This document shows, one piece after another, positions 14,635 to 26,761 of a DNA stretch of 64,000 nt. The notes below the pieces were generated by a model, which made no database searches, was not told the origin of the DNA, and was given only the letters and a program-made list of their open reading frames with translations. Positions within the stretch are counted from its first letter, which is position 1. Every line of letters begins with the position of its first letter. Source of the DNA: Deinococcus ficus (GTDB lineage: Bacteria; Deinococcota; Deinococci; Deinococcales; Deinococcaceae); assembly GCF_003444775.1 (NCBI RefSeq), contig NZ_CP021081.1, positions 1,786,001 through 1,850,000 on the forward strand. The letters are read 5' to 3'. Both the position numbers and the translations under genes were made by a program.

Positions 14635-14671
14635 GATGCGTTCAGCTTACCCAGCCGGCGTGAAGGGCATC

Positions 14672-15958
<1,287 letters not shown>

Positions 15959-15989
15959 TCCACACGCCTCCCAGGGTGCCTGCGCCAAA

Positions 15990-16032
15990 CGTTCGCCCCC
16001 CGGTCACCACTTGGGCTGCCGGGGGGCGAACG
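15990..16032 (-). terminator. Attenuator-like hairpin upstream of leuC
   Basis: A perfect 14-bp inverted repeat (CGTTCGCCCCCCGG / CCGGGGGGCGAACG) with a 15-nt loop lies between the leader ORF and leuC. On the minus strand it is followed by only UUU, so it is a strong hairpin with a weak U tract. A GGGGGCG stretch at the end of the leader ORF (16054-16060) is complementary to CGCCCCC in the first arm (16022-16028). It could form a competing antiterminator. This is the arrangement expected for leucine attenuation; the mechanism is inferred. Confidence 0.65.
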
Positions 16033-16049
16033 GAACGCAGGGACCGCGC

Positions 16050-16115
16050 TCAACGCCCCCAACGAAGAAGAAGGTCCTTCATGGACCCACCCGGTCGTGG
16101 CGGCGCGCTGAACAT
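16050..16115 (-). CDS. Probable leucine leader peptide (leuL-like)
   Basis: A very short frame between the promoter and the attenuator hairpin. From the internal ATG at 16082 it reads MKDLLLRWGR, with three consecutive CTT leucine codons, a codon that is scarce in this G+C-rich genome. An in-frame ATG 11 codons upstream (16115) sits exactly 6 nt after a TACACT -10 element and would give a 21-residue leaderless leader peptide. The stop lies 17 nt before the 14-bp hairpin. A ribosome stalled at the Leu codons could change folding of the downstream RNA and allow transcription into leuC when leucine is scarce. No protein function is expected. Confidence 0.7.
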   Translation of the reverse strand: MFSAPPRPGGSMKDLLLRWGR

Positions 16116-16121
16116 GCCGGC

Positions 16122-16127
16122 AGTGTA
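16122..16127 (-). promoter_or_regulatory. -10 element of the leu operon promoter (TACACT)
   Basis: TACACT on the minus strand, 6 nt before the ATG at 16115, gives the leaderless spacing seen at many genes here. No convincing -35 box is seen. The stretch from leuC to the divergent lipoprotein gene (15959-16301) holds this promoter, the leader ORF, the attenuator hairpin and an AT-rich region with the lipoprotein promoter. Confidence 0.6.
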
Positions 16128-16301
16128 GAGGCACCGGGCGGCAGGCAGGAGACACAGGTGTAGACGGGTGACAAGGTGACATCCGGTTCAGATAAAGGAA
16201 ATGTAATCCAATTCGGATCTGACGGGATCTTCATGAATGCCGACCTGGAAGTCATTTCTGCATGCAAAAACAAAACGAGCGAATTAGAATTCTGAGCTGA
16301 C

Positions 16302-18920
16302 ATGAAACGCTTTCCCCTGACCTCGGCCCTAATCGGCCTGACCGTCCTGCTGACCGCCTGCCCTCAACCTCAACCACCCACCCCTCCTGGGCCGGCGCCT
16401 GAGACCCCACAGCGTGACGGGGCGAAGGTCACCGGCCAGCTCAAGGACTACACCATGGGCGCTGCTATTCTCGCTGCCTACGACAACCTGAGTGAGGACT
16501 TCATCGCCACCGGTCCCCTCTCTGCAGACGGGGCATTCAACCTGACCCTGCCCAACCCGGCTCCGGCGGCGTCGCAGTTCATCATGGCGCCACAGGCCGG
16601 GTGCGCGGCGAATCCCACCGTGACCCCCGCCTCCTCCAAAATCGCAGTGATCGGCCTTTACGGCGTGATTCAGGGCTCCGACCTGATCGGGGCTGTTCAG
16701 GAAGTGGTGAGTCAGGGCGAAGTCAGCGGATTGAACCATGCCGTCGCCCTGCGCCTGTACGCCTCGACGAACACGACCATCACTGGGAAACTGGACTGCG
16801 GCAGTGGCGCCAGTACCTTCAACCTGAACTTGAAAGCCGGCTGGAATATCGTTCAGGAGAAGATCACCGCTGTGAGTAACGGCATGATCACTGGGCTCGA
16901 CTACAGCATCGTATCGGCCTCCACGGTCATGACGCCCATCTTCGAGAAGGTCAAGGCCCCCGAGGTCCCGTTCACGGCCACGGTTCAGAATGCCTTCGTC
17001 ACCGTGCAGCGGGGCGAGGCATTTGATCTCATCACGCACCTGACCGCACCGGACGGGTTAACCGGACCGGTCACGGTCTCCCTGGTGAACCCACCCCCCG
17101 GCTTCGTTCTGGAAACGCCGACCGTGTCTCTGGCCTCCGCATCCGGTACCACAGCCCAGAGCCTGAACTCCGGGTTCCGCGCGTCCCTGGCCGCCCGCGA
17201 CCGTATGGCGGCGCTGGAGGCCGAGCACACCACAGGGGCTTCCCTGCGGCCGCAGGCGGTGAACAGCACCTCCACTGTCCGGATTCGCACGACCAGCGAT
17301 GCACCGCGTTCCACGATGGCGCCGACTGGGCTGACGCTCCGGTTCACGCTGGGGGAAAGGACCTCCGACGTGCAGGTTCAGGTGCAGGTGAATGCCCCCG
17401 GCGTCGCTGTCGAGTTACGCGACGGTTACTACTCCGCCCAGGGGGTGACGCTCGGTGCAGGGGACACCAAGGAACTCACGGCGTTCATCACGCCACAGCA
17501 CGGCCTGACGGGACCGGTGGATCTCAGCCTCGGCGCGTCCGCGTCCGGCATCACCGGGGCAGGTCACCTGGATAACCTGGGCACAGGAAGCAGCACGCCC
17601 TTTTCCGTGACCGTTCCCGCAAACCTGGCCCCCGGCACCTACCCTGTGGACGTCGTTGCGACGCACGCCGGGGGCACGGAGGTCGTGAATCGACTGAACG
17701 TAGTGGTCGCCGCTCCCACGGCCCGCATTACTGCGCAGAGCGTGACGGTGTATGGCGGTGAATCCGTTCTGCTGCCCGTCTCCATTCAGGGTGAGTACGG
17801 GTTCACTGGGCCCATCACCGTGACGGCCACCGACCTGCCGGCCGGTGTGACCGTCACGCCGGTCACCACGGACTACACTAAGAACGCTGCCGCAGCCGTG
17901 AACCTGACCCTGACGGGTGACGCTGCGCTCACCGCCCGGAGTGGGTTGGCCTTCAGGGTCCGCGTGACCGGCGCCAATGGTTCGGGGGAGTCGGGCGCCA
18001 CCCTGAATCTCGCGCCTCGGCGGTTCTCTCTCGGGAAGGTCAATGTTCCTCGCGTGACCACCGCAGCTGGCACGGGCTTCTGGTCCATTCAGAATCCCAC
18101 AGGGCAATACGGCAATTATCAACTGATGCGCTTTGACGGCCATCAGGAAACCACCGAGGTGGCCCTCCCTGGATTCACCAGTGAACCGCTACTGATGGCC
18201 GGCCCAGACGAAACTGCCTGGCTGGTGTCCTCCAGTCAGATCGCACGGTACGCGGCAGGTTCTCTCACGTCCTGGACCGTCTCGGGCGGCACGCCCACCG
18301 CCGGCGTGGTGGATGCCCAGGGGACCCTGTGGACGACTCAGTTCAGTACGGTGACCCGCTTCAACGCGGCGAACGGCACCATGCAGGAGATCTACAAATC
18401 CAGCGGCTACGGCAGCCTCGGGGTCATCAGCACCAGCGCCGACGGCACTCGGGTCTACGTGTACGACGGGAATGCTCAGGCCCTGAAAATCATTGACACG
18501 ACCACCCTGCAGGTCGAGACGCAGGCCCTGGCCGGACTGCAGTTCGTTACGGCCGTGCGGACGGACGCAACCGGGCGCCTCTGGGTGTTCGGCACGAAAC
18601 AGGGGGGGATCTACGGCGGCGTGTTGGCGCGCATCAACGCGGACGGCACCACCAGTCTCTTTACGCCTCCCGCCGAACTGGGTGGAGATCCCAGCCTCCG
18701 CGTGTTCGACTTTGATGCCCAGGGCCGCCTGTGGATCGCCACCCAGCAGTCCAGTAGCGTCGTGTCCTTCGACCCTGCACGAGGCACCTTCAACACGCCG
18801 CTGAATTTCACGACCGCGTGGCCTCACATGCTGCGTATGGCCGTCGAGGCCACCGGGGGCGTCTGGGTGGTGTGGGAGGAACTGAACGGTGCAGGGGCCT
18901 TCACGACACTCCTGAAGTAA
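16302..18920 (+). CDS. Large surface lipoprotein with Ig-like repeats and C-terminal beta-propeller-like region
   Basis: An 872-residue exported protein. Residues 1-20 form a lipoprotein signal peptide ending in the lipobox LTAC (Cys20), followed by a Pro-rich linker (PQPQPPTPPGPAP). The middle has repeated beta-sandwich-like units with recurring phrases such as GLTGPVTVSL, GLTGPVDLSLG and GFTGPITVTATDLPAGVTV (about residues 250-560), resembling putative Ig-like modules of secreted bacterial proteins. The last 280 residues contain propeller-like repeats (DAQGTLWTT, DATGRLWVFG, DAQGRLWIAT, EATGGVWVVW) similar to two-component sensor or virginiamycin B lyase-like propellers. It probably binds ligand at the cell surface; the function is unknown. 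The gene is single, with a TTAGAATT promoter-like stretch upstream. Confidence 0.75.
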   Translation: MKRFPLTSALIGLTVLLTACPQPQPPTPPGPAPETPQRDGAKVTGQLKDYTMGAAILAAYDNLSEDFIATGPLSADGAFNLTLPNPAPAASQFIMAPQAGCAANPTVTPASSKIAVIGLYGVIQGSDLIGAVQEVVSQGEVSGLNHAVALRLYASTNTTITGKLDCGSGASTFNLNLKAGWNIVQEKITAVSNGMITGLDYSIVSASTVMTPIFEKVKAPEVPFTATVQNAFVTVQRGEAFDLITHLTAPDGLTGPVTVSLVNPPPGFVLETPTVSLASASGTTAQSLNSGFRASLAARDRMAALEAEHTTGASLRPQAVNSTSTVRIRTTSDAPRSTMAPTGLTLRFTLGERTSDVQVQVQVNAPGVAVELRDGYYSAQGVTLGAGDTKELTAFITPQHGLTGPVDLSLGASASGITGAGHLDNLGTGSSTPFSVTVPANLAPGTYPVDVVATHAGGTEVVNRLNVVVAAPTARITAQSVTVYGGESVLLPVSIQGEYGFTGPITVTATDLPAGVTVTPVTTDYTKNAAAAVNLTLTGDAALTARSGLAFRVRVTGANGSGESGATLNLAPRRFSLGKVNVPRVTTAAGTGFWSIQNPTGQYGNYQLMRFDGHQETTEVALPGFTSEPLLMAGPDETAWLVSSSQIARYAAGSLTSWTVSGGTPTAGVVDAQGTLWTTQFSTVTRFNAANGTMQEIYKSSGYGSLGVISTSADGTRVYVYDGNAQALKIIDTTTLQVETQALAGLQFVTAVRTDATGRLWVFGTKQGGIYGGVLARINADGTTSLFTPPAELGGDPSLRVFDFDAQGRLWIATQQSSSVVSFDPARGTFNTPLNFTTAWPHMLRMAVEATGGVWVVWEELNGAGAFTTLLK

Positions 18921-18956
18921 CCAGGAAGCCGCGACCTGCGGTGCCCTAAAACACAG

Positions 18957-18983
18957 AGAGGCTGGGGAATCTCCCCAGCCTCT
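18957..18983. terminator. Hairpin between converging genes
   Basis: A 12-bp perfect stem (AGAGGCTGGGGA / TCCCCAGCCTCT) with a 3-nt loop follows the lipoprotein gene and precedes the stop of the converging small gene. T tracts are weak on both sides; it likely serves both directions. Confidence 0.7.
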
Positions 18984-19000
18984 TCCCGGTTCTTCCGCGG

Positions 19001-19246
19001 TCACTCCATTTTCAGGTCGATGACGGGCACGGCGTCCGTCGTTGCTTTGGCAGATTTCTTTGGTGTTTGCGTGGGCGCGGGCTGGAGGGTGGCCTGCTGG
19101 GCGGCGCCGATAATGACGTTGATTTCGGTGGGGGTGAGGAGGCCTTTGGCTTCGAGGGTACTCATGAGGCCGAGGATGAGGCGGCGGTGGTACTGGAGTT
19201 CTTCCTGGCGGGTCATGGTGGGTTTGGTGGGGGGCTGGGGGGTCAT
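19001..19246 (-). CDS. Small hypothetical protein (81 aa)
   Basis: I do not recognise this protein. It has a Pro/Thr-rich start, a helical middle (EELQYHRRLILGLMSTLEAKGLLTPTEINVIIGAAQQ) and a Lys/Thr-rich tail. The middle could be a small oligomerisation helix pair. The ATG follows a TACCCT hexamer by 5 nt, consistent with a leaderless transcript; a second ATG lies ten codons in. It diverges from the sdh operon. Confidence 0.55.
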   Translation of the reverse strand: MTPQPPTKPTMTRQEELQYHRRLILGLMSTLEAKGLLTPTEINVIIGAAQQATLQPAPTQTPKKSAKATTDAVPVIDLKME

Positions 19247-19451
19247 GGGGGGAGGGTAGCGGGCGGGTATGAGGCGGGTATGGGCTGGCTGGGCGGGACG
19301 GGTTCAGGCGTGCGTTTGGTGTGTGTTTTGGCGTGCGGTGTTATCTTTGATGGGTCTGTAAAGGTGGGGTGAAGTATGGCCCCCCGCCGCGACTGAAACG
19401 GACTTTCGAGGTGGTCGGGGCGGTCGTTGGACAGTTGAGGAGGCTTGACGG

Positions 19452-19808
19452 ATGTACAAAGGCAGAGAGGGGCAGTGGGCGTTTTTGTTCCACCGCATTT
19501 CCGGGATGGCGATCCTGCTGTACCTGATGCTGCACGTGGTGAGCATCGGGTCGATGATTTTCGGTGAGCGGGCGTACATGCGCATTCACGAGACGTACGA
19601 CCTGTGGCCGTTCCGCGTGGGCCTGATTGGCGTGGTGGCGGCGGTGGTGTACCACTCGTTCAATGGACTGCGGATCATCCTGATGGACTTCACGGGGTGG
19701 GGCGTGCGGCTGCAGCGTCAGCTGTGGTACGTGGTGCTGGCGATCACGGTGCTGGCCGTGGCGTACACCGCCTGGGTGAACATTCCGCGCATCCTGGGAG
19801 GGTACTGA
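19452..19808 (+). CDS. sdhC: Succinate dehydrogenase cytochrome b subunit SdhC
   Basis: A 118-residue membrane protein with three hydrophobic helices. It opens with a basic start and WAFLFHRISGMAILLYLMLHVVSIGSM, containing the heme-associated HR-x-SG and LHV motifs of SdhC-type cytochrome b subunits. It anchors SdhAB and helps bind quinone and heme b. GAGGAGGC lies just upstream. It begins sdhCDAB, and its stop overlaps the sdhD start by one base (TGATG). The 205-bp gap before it holds AT-rich sequence around 19315-19350, with TTGGTG and TTATCT boxes as a possible promoter. Confidence 0.93.
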   Translation: MYKGREGQWAFLFHRISGMAILLYLMLHVVSIGSMIFGERAYMRIHETYDLWPFRVGLIGVVAAVVYHSFNGLRIILMDFTGWGVRLQRQLWYVVLAITVLAVAYTAWVNIPRILGGY

Positions 19809-20185
19809 TGATTCGCGCTCGCACGCTCACGGACGCCCGCATGCAGGCGCACAGCAATGCTGAACTGAACTGGTGGATCTTCATGCGCCTGAGTGGTCTG
19901 GTGCTGATGTTCCTGGTGCTGGGGCACGTGTACATGACGTTCATCCAGGTGTCCGAGTCGGACGCGATTTACGACGCGGTCGTGGCGAAGCTGGGGAACC
20001 CGGCGTGGAAACTGTACGACTGGCTGATTCTGGCGCTGGGCCTGATGCACGGCGCGAACGGCGCGCGGTACGTGATCGAGGACTACATCCGGTCCCGGCC
20101 GGACCGCGCCTGGGTGAAGATGGCGTTTTTCAGTGTGATCGCGGCGCTGTTCGCGTTTGGGACGATCGGGCTGTTCGTCATCTGA
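19808..20185 (+). CDS. sdhD: Succinate dehydrogenase membrane anchor SdhD
   Basis: A 125-residue membrane protein with three predicted helices (FMRLSGLVLMFLVLGHVYMTF, YDWLILALGLMHGANGARYVI and FFSVIAALFAFGTIGLFVI). It pairs with SdhC to form the quinone- and heme-binding anchor; LGHVYMTF supplies a candidate heme-ligand His. The ATG overlaps the sdhC stop by one base. The order C-D-A-B and tight packing make the assignment firm despite weak sequence conservation in this family. Confidence 0.9.
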   Translation: MIRARTLTDARMQAHSNAELNWWIFMRLSGLVLMFLVLGHVYMTFIQVSESDAIYDAVVAKLGNPAWKLYDWLILALGLMHGANGARYVIEDYIRSRPDRAWVKMAFFSVIAALFAFGTIGLFVI

Positions 20186-20245
20186 ACCGGCCTTTGCTGG
20201 CCGGTTTCGCTTCACCTGTTTTTCTGAGAGCAAAGAGGATACTTC

Positions 20246-21997
<1,752 letters not shown>

Positions 21998-22025
21998 CAC
22001 CTCCCGGACCAAAGGAGCCTCCTCC

Positions 22026-22808
<783 letters not shown>

Positions 22809-22921
22809 CGAGCAGGTCAGCCGACGTCCATTGGTCAAGATGAGTGAGCGGCCGCCCGCGGACGAGTGGAGTCACCCCACGCGGGGTGCCGATCCAGCAG
22901 GTTCAGCCGTCTGATCAAGGA

Positions 22922-22961
22922 AAGGACCGCCCGCCGTCCTGGCTGGGCGGTCCTTCTTTTT
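22922..22961 (+). terminator. Rho-independent terminator after sdhCDAB
   Basis: An 11-bp stem (AAGGACCGCCC / GGGCGGTCCTT) is followed by CTTTTTA. It terminates the sdh operon and could also act on the converging minus-strand gene, where TTTCCTT follows. Confidence 0.88.
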
Positions 22962-22976
22962 ACGCCGTTCCCGTGG

Positions 22977-23348
22977 TCAGGCTGCGGGCGGTTCTTCCAG
23001 CCACCGGATCGTCTTGCCGCGTGCTCGGGCGTAGGCGATTTCTGCCCGGGTGCTGGGGCCGGTGTAGCCCCCAGTGTTGATGACGAGGATCTCGTCGGCC
23101 AGGTCGATCCTGTGGCGGTGCAGCGCGGCGAGGTGATCGAGGGCCGCGGCCCGTTCAGCGTCGGTCAGGTGGGCGAGGGCGTCCTCATCCCTCTGGCGGT
23201 GGCTGCCCACGCTGAGGACGATGCGGCCGGCGAGAGTCTCGCGGAGGCTGGCCTGATCGAACGCCTCAAGGAAGCGGACGCTGCCGCACAGACAGACGAT
23301 GGTGGGTCTCCTCTGCCCCTCTCTCCGCTTCTCGCGGCCGACCCGCAT
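22977..23348 (-). CDS. Nucleoside 2-deoxyribosyltransferase-like small protein
   Basis: A protein of about 123 residues. After a basic start it has TIVCLCGSVRFLEAF (a strand followed by CGS at the nucleotide-binding turn), a middle helix rich in Glu and His, then ADEILVINTGGYTGPSTRAEIAYARARGKTIRWLE. This pattern (first strand with CGS, last half with DE-hydrophobic-N and G-S/T-xxE-hydrophobic-x-A) is the nucleoside 2-deoxyribosyltransferase-like fold. Activity is unproven. The start is the ATG that clears the neighbouring lipoprotein gene; a GTG one codon earlier is also possible. Confidence 0.65.
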   Translation of the reverse strand: MRVGREKRREGQRRPTIVCLCGSVRFLEAFDQASLRETLAGRIVLSVGSHRQRDEDALAHLTDAERAAALDHLAALHRHRIDLADEILVINTGGYTGPSTRAEIAYARARGKTIRWLEEPPAA

Positions 23349-23404
23349 CACGGGTTCAGGCGCGATTTCCGCCCGGCTGGAGGCGGGGCCCGCTTCACCC
23401 CCGG

Positions 23405-23908
23405 TCAGAACTGGAGGGCGTACTTCACGCCGGTCTGGTCGGTGCACTCGCCGATGCCGCGCCCGGCGGAGTCCACGGTCAGGGTGCAGGTGAGCGTGCG
23501 GGTGGGCATGCTGGCGGTGCGGGCAATCAGGTTCCCGGTCTTGAGGGTGGCCTGAGGCGGGGCGGGTTTGGGGCCGTAACCGACGTTCCAGCCGACGCCG
23601 CTGCCCTGCGTGCCGGTGCTGCCGCCGAACGCGACGCTGAAGCCGTAGGGTTGCGGGGCGGTGCTGCCCGCGTCCAGCAGGACGGTGCGGCCGGTGTACG
23701 TGTCGGCGCCGATGGTGATGACGACGTTGTCCGGGCCGGTGGCGCCGGCGGCCTGGGGGGTGAGGCTGCCGGGGAGGAACTGCACGGTGCCTTCCTGGCC
23801 GGTGGTGGTGTTCACGATGCGGCCGGGGTGAGACGCGGTAAGGGTGGGGGCGCAGGCGCTGAGGAGGGCGAGGAGCGCCGTGCCGAGCAGCAGCGGGGCG
23901 GGTTTCAT
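23405..23908 (-). CDS. Hypothetical lipoprotein (167 aa)
   Basis: Begins MKPAPLLLGTALLALLSAC, a clear lipoprotein signal peptide with Cys19. The rest is a Gly/Thr-rich beta-type protein with GRIVNTTTGQEGTVQFLPG near the start and LTCTLTVDSAGRGIGECTDQTGVKYALQF at the end; the paired cysteines there may form a disulfide. No enzyme motif is seen. It is probably an outer-envelope lipoprotein of unknown role. It lies 56 nt upstream of the deoxyribosyltransferase-like gene on the same strand. Confidence 0.7.
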   Translation of the reverse strand: MKPAPLLLGTALLALLSACAPTLTASHPGRIVNTTTGQEGTVQFLPGSLTPQAAGATGPDNVVITIGADTYTGRTVLLDAGSTAPQPYGFSVAFGGSTGTQGSGVGWNVGYGPKPAPPQATLKTGNLIARTASMPTRTLTCTLTVDSAGRGIGECTDQTGVKYALQF

Positions 23909-23995
23909 GGTGGGGTCAGTGTACGCGCGCGGGGCGGCGGGCAGATGGGAGGCGCGGTGCGGGTCGCTTTATGCGGGCCGGGCCCGGCGGGCTGG

Positions 23996-24001
23996 TAGGC
24001 T
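23996..24001 (+). promoter_or_regulatory. Leaderless-type -10 element (TAGGCT)
   Basis: TAGGCT lies 7 nt before the ATG at 24009 and no Shine-Dalgarno sequence intervenes, so transcription should start at or next to the start codon. Confidence 0.65.
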
Positions 24002-24008
24002 GCCGGGC

Positions 24009-24494
24009 ATGACGGTGTTGCCGGTGGTCGGGGTGTACAGGGGGGCGTTCGTGCGGATGCAGCAGGTGTCCATGGTGGTGCTGCTGGGCCTGACGGTGGT
24101 GGCACTGTGGCTGTCCCTGTCCGGGCAGACGGAGGGCCTGGTGAGCTGGGTGGTGCTGGGCGCGGCGCTGTACCTGCCGTACGTGGTGTGGGTGGGCCGG
24201 GCCATGCTGGGCACGCCGCCGCTGGTGCGGGCGGAAGGGCTGCGCTTTTTCCATTCGGACCCGCAGGTGTTCTCGGGCCGGGAGATGCAGCTGGCCTGGG
24301 AGGAGATCCGGGAGATCGAGGCGGAGGACGGCACGGCGGACCGGCGGCGGGGGCTGGCCTTCACGCTGGTGAACGGGAAGAAGGCGCTGCTGCTCACGGC
24401 CCCGCTGGAGAACGAGGCGGAGGTCGTGGGGGCGATCCGGGCGGCGTGGGGAGCGCGGGCAGGTGCCGGTGGGCCCACGGCCATGCTGAACTGA
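24009..24494 (+). CDS. Membrane-anchored PH-like domain protein (hypothetical)
   Basis: A 161-residue protein. Residues 20-65 give two closely spaced membrane helices (VVLLGLTVVALWLSLSG and GAALYLPYVVWVGRAML). A soluble domain follows (PLVRAEGLRFFHSDPQVFSGREMQLAWEEIREIEAE, then LAFTLVNGKKALLLTA). The two-helix plus W-x-E-I-x-x-I layout resembles bacterial PH-domain membrane proteins, which is inference only. The start is set by a TAGGCT -10 element 7 nt upstream. A terminator follows. Confidence 0.65.
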   Translation: MTVLPVVGVYRGAFVRMQQVSMVVLLGLTVVALWLSLSGQTEGLVSWVVLGAALYLPYVVWVGRAMLGTPPLVRAEGLRFFHSDPQVFSGREMQLAWEEIREIEAEDGTADRRRGLAFTLVNGKKALLLTAPLENEAEVVGAIRAAWGARAGAGGPTAMLN

Positions 24495-24511
24495 CGTCCG
24501 GTACAGGAACG

Positions 24512-24542
24512 GGCCCCGCCGGAGCGGGGCCTTCTTCGTTTC
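24512..24542 (+). terminator. Rho-independent terminator
   Basis: An 8-bp G+C stem (GGCCCCGC / GCGGGGCC) with a 4-nt loop is followed by TTCTTCGTTT. It separates two converging genes. Confidence 0.8.
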
Positions 24543-24551
24543 CGGGTGGGC

Positions 24552-26522
24552 TCAGGGGAGGTTGCGCAGGTAGTTGACGGTGTCCACGAAGCGCGGGTTG
24601 CCGGACTTGGCCTTGTAGTCCGCGGGCCAGGCCTGCGGCTCGACCTTGATGCCGGCGGCGGTCATGGCGTCGAGCACGGTGAAGTAGGCGGTGTGGGCCT
24701 GTTTCACGGCGCCGGCGTAGTTCATGCCGGCGTACGCGCTGAGGGCGCTGGCGGCGGCGGTGTCGGCGGTGGTCAGGGCGGCGGTGAGGCTGCCGGCCTT
24801 GCTGCTGCTGGCCAGCTTGGCGAGCAGGTTGTTCGCCTGGTTCAGGTACACGCTGGTCAGGTAGCGGTTCATGTTGTCGCGGTCGAACTGGCTGAAGTCC
24901 CAGTTCAGGTCGATGTAGCTCATCATGCTGTTGGATTCGTCGGCGACGTTCGCGTAGGTGAATTCGTCGTACCCACCGTAGTCGAGGCCGGTCTCGCTGT
25001 CGTAGCCGTCGTGGGGGTGGGACATGCCGAGGTGGTGGCCGACCTCGTGGATCAGGGTGGTGGTCAGGCCGTAGCGCTGACGGGTGGCGGCGTTGTCAGC
25101 GCCCCACACATAACTCTGGGTGCCGTCGGCGTAGTTGTCGTCCGCGATGCCCAGGAAGGGGATGTCCAGCTCACCGGCGTGGTAGGCGAAGATGGGCAGT
25201 TCGTAGTCGCCGTCGCCTTCGAGGTACTGCGTGATGCGGCTATTGTGGTACTTGAACAGGTCCCCGTACCCGGCCTTGCTGATGGCGTTCCCGTAGCAGG
25301 AGCTGCCTTCCAGGTAGCACTTGTACACCTCCAGCAGCCGGCCGTCGAAGGGGGCACTGTCCACGTCCACGCTGAACTGCGTGTTCGGCTGGAGGTCCTG
25401 CAGTTCGGCCCTGAACAGGTCCGGTTTGAGCAGGGTGGTGGCGTCGAATCCGGCCTCGCCCTGGAAGATGGTCACGTCCAGGTCGATGTGGCGGGGCAGG
25501 GCGGGCGGGGAGATGGCGGGGCTGTACAGGGGGCTGGCGGTGAACAGCAGGTTGATGGCGGCGTAGCGGGTGACCTTGCCCAGGTCGCCGGACAGGTCGG
25601 TGAAGGGCCGGTAGGTGGCCTTGGTGCTGCCGTACTCCCACACGGGCGGCAGGCGGTAGTCGGCGACGTCGTTGACGTCCACGTCAGTGTTCGTGATGTC
25701 CCAGTTGCTGGTCCAGCTTTCGGGCCCGGCGGAGAGGTCGTGGAACCACACGCGGGCGTTCGCTTTCTGCCCGGCTCCGGTTTCCTCGTCGTCGCTGGGC
25801 GTGCCGCCCCAGGCGATCAGCTTGCGGGAGTTCAGCAGCCCGAAGTCGAAGCCGGTGTCCGGGTCGGGTTCGCCGGTCTTGGTGTACACGTGGTCCTGGT
25901 AGTCGCTGCGGCCGTACCAGTTGATGAAGTACACGGTGTACTGGGTGGTGTCCACGCCGGCCGGGGCGTTGTTCGCCAGCCATTTCTCGGTGCTGGGCGC
26001 GTCGATGGCGACCGTGTCGGTGATGGTGCGGGCGATGTTCGTGGCGTCCGGATCGGTGGCTTCGGGGGGGTAGACCTGTTTGTTGTACGCCTCCTGGAAG
26101 AGGGTCAGGGGAGCGGGCGTGGCGCTGGTCTTCAGGAAGTCGAAGAAGCGGTCCTCGTAGGTCTGGTCGGCGTACACGACGTTGTAGTCGTACGTGAAGT
26201 TGATGCCCATGTCGGCCGGCAGGCCGTAGAAGGCCGGGTAGCGGCGCACGGTGCGGTAACTCTGGGGGAGCTGCGTCTTGAAGGTGTCGGTGTTGATCTG
26301 CTGGGGGCCGCTGCCCTGCTCGTACCCGACGAACACGACGTTCACCCTGAGGTTCTGGTTCAGCTCCTGGCGTTTGCCGGGGGCCAGGGTGCCCAGCGTG
26401 GGGAGGGTGCTGCCCCGCGCCTGGGCGGTCATGGTCTCGGTGGGCGCGGCGGGCTGGCCGCAGGCGGCGAGGGTGAGGCCCAGACCGATCAGAAGGGTGA
26501 AGCGGGCATGGTGCTGTTTCAT
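24552..26522 (-). CDS. Secreted metzincin-type zinc metalloprotease lipoprotein
   Basis: A 656-residue exported protein. Residues 1-20 form a lipoprotein signal peptide (LTLAAC, lipobox Cys at 21). The zinc site is HEVGHHLGMSH (residues 492-502, HExxHxxGxxH), followed about 40 residues later by NSMMSY, which fits the metzincin Met-turn. A long N-terminal region with little similarity to known proteases precedes it. The C-terminal 110 residues are helical, Ala-rich and end in NPRFVDTVNYLRNLP. It probably cleaves extracellular or envelope proteins; substrates are unknown. The start is the ATG with GAGAGG 7 nt upstream; the longer frame upstream lacks a ribosome-binding site and would hide the signal peptide. 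Confidence 0.85.
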   Translation of the reverse strand: MKQHHARFTLLIGLGLTLAACGQPAAPTETMTAQARGSTLPTLGTLAPGKRQELNQNLRVNVVFVGYEQGSGPQQINTDTFKTQLPQSYRTVRRYPAFYGLPADMGINFTYDYNVVYADQTYEDRFFDFLKTSATPAPLTLFQEAYNKQVYPPEATDPDATNIARTITDTVAIDAPSTEKWLANNAPAGVDTTQYTVYFINWYGRSDYQDHVYTKTGEPDPDTGFDFGLLNSRKLIAWGGTPSDDEETGAGQKANARVWFHDLSAGPESWTSNWDITNTDVDVNDVADYRLPPVWEYGSTKATYRPFTDLSGDLGKVTRYAAINLLFTASPLYSPAISPPALPRHIDLDVTIFQGEAGFDATTLLKPDLFRAELQDLQPNTQFSVDVDSAPFDGRLLEVYKCYLEGSSCYGNAISKAGYGDLFKYHNSRITQYLEGDGDYELPIFAYHAGELDIPFLGIADDNYADGTQSYVWGADNAATRQRYGLTTTLIHEVGHHLGMSHPHDGYDSETGLDYGGYDEFTYANVADESNSMMSYIDLNWDFSQFDRDNMNRYLTSVYLNQANNLLAKLASSSKAGSLTAALTTADTAAASALSAYAGMNYAGAVKQAHTAYFTVLDAMTAAGIKVEPQAWPADYKAKSGNPRFVDTVNYLRNLP

Positions 26523-26715
26523 GCGTGACCTCTCGGAACAGGAGAAGGGCGGGCCACGGGCCATCCCGTGGCAGGAAACAGGCCGCTGCCCGGAGCGCAG
26601 GTGCCGGGGGCAGGCGGGAATGTCTGGTGGTTTGAACCTAACAGTTTTCTTACAGGCCTTCAATTAAAGGAGGGCCGCCTGTGAGCGGGGAGGTGAGAAC
26701 CCGCGTTCCAGGGAC

Positions 26716-26745
26716 AAAAAAAGACCCACCCCCCTGAATGGGGGG
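26716..26745 (-). terminator. Rho-independent terminator of the hemB-phosphatase operon
   Basis: On the minus strand a CCCCCC / GGGGGG stem with a 5-nt loop is followed by TGGGTCTTTTTTT, 17 nt past the phosphatase stop. Confidence 0.85.
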
Positions 26746-26761
26746 CAGGCCCGGCCAGCGT

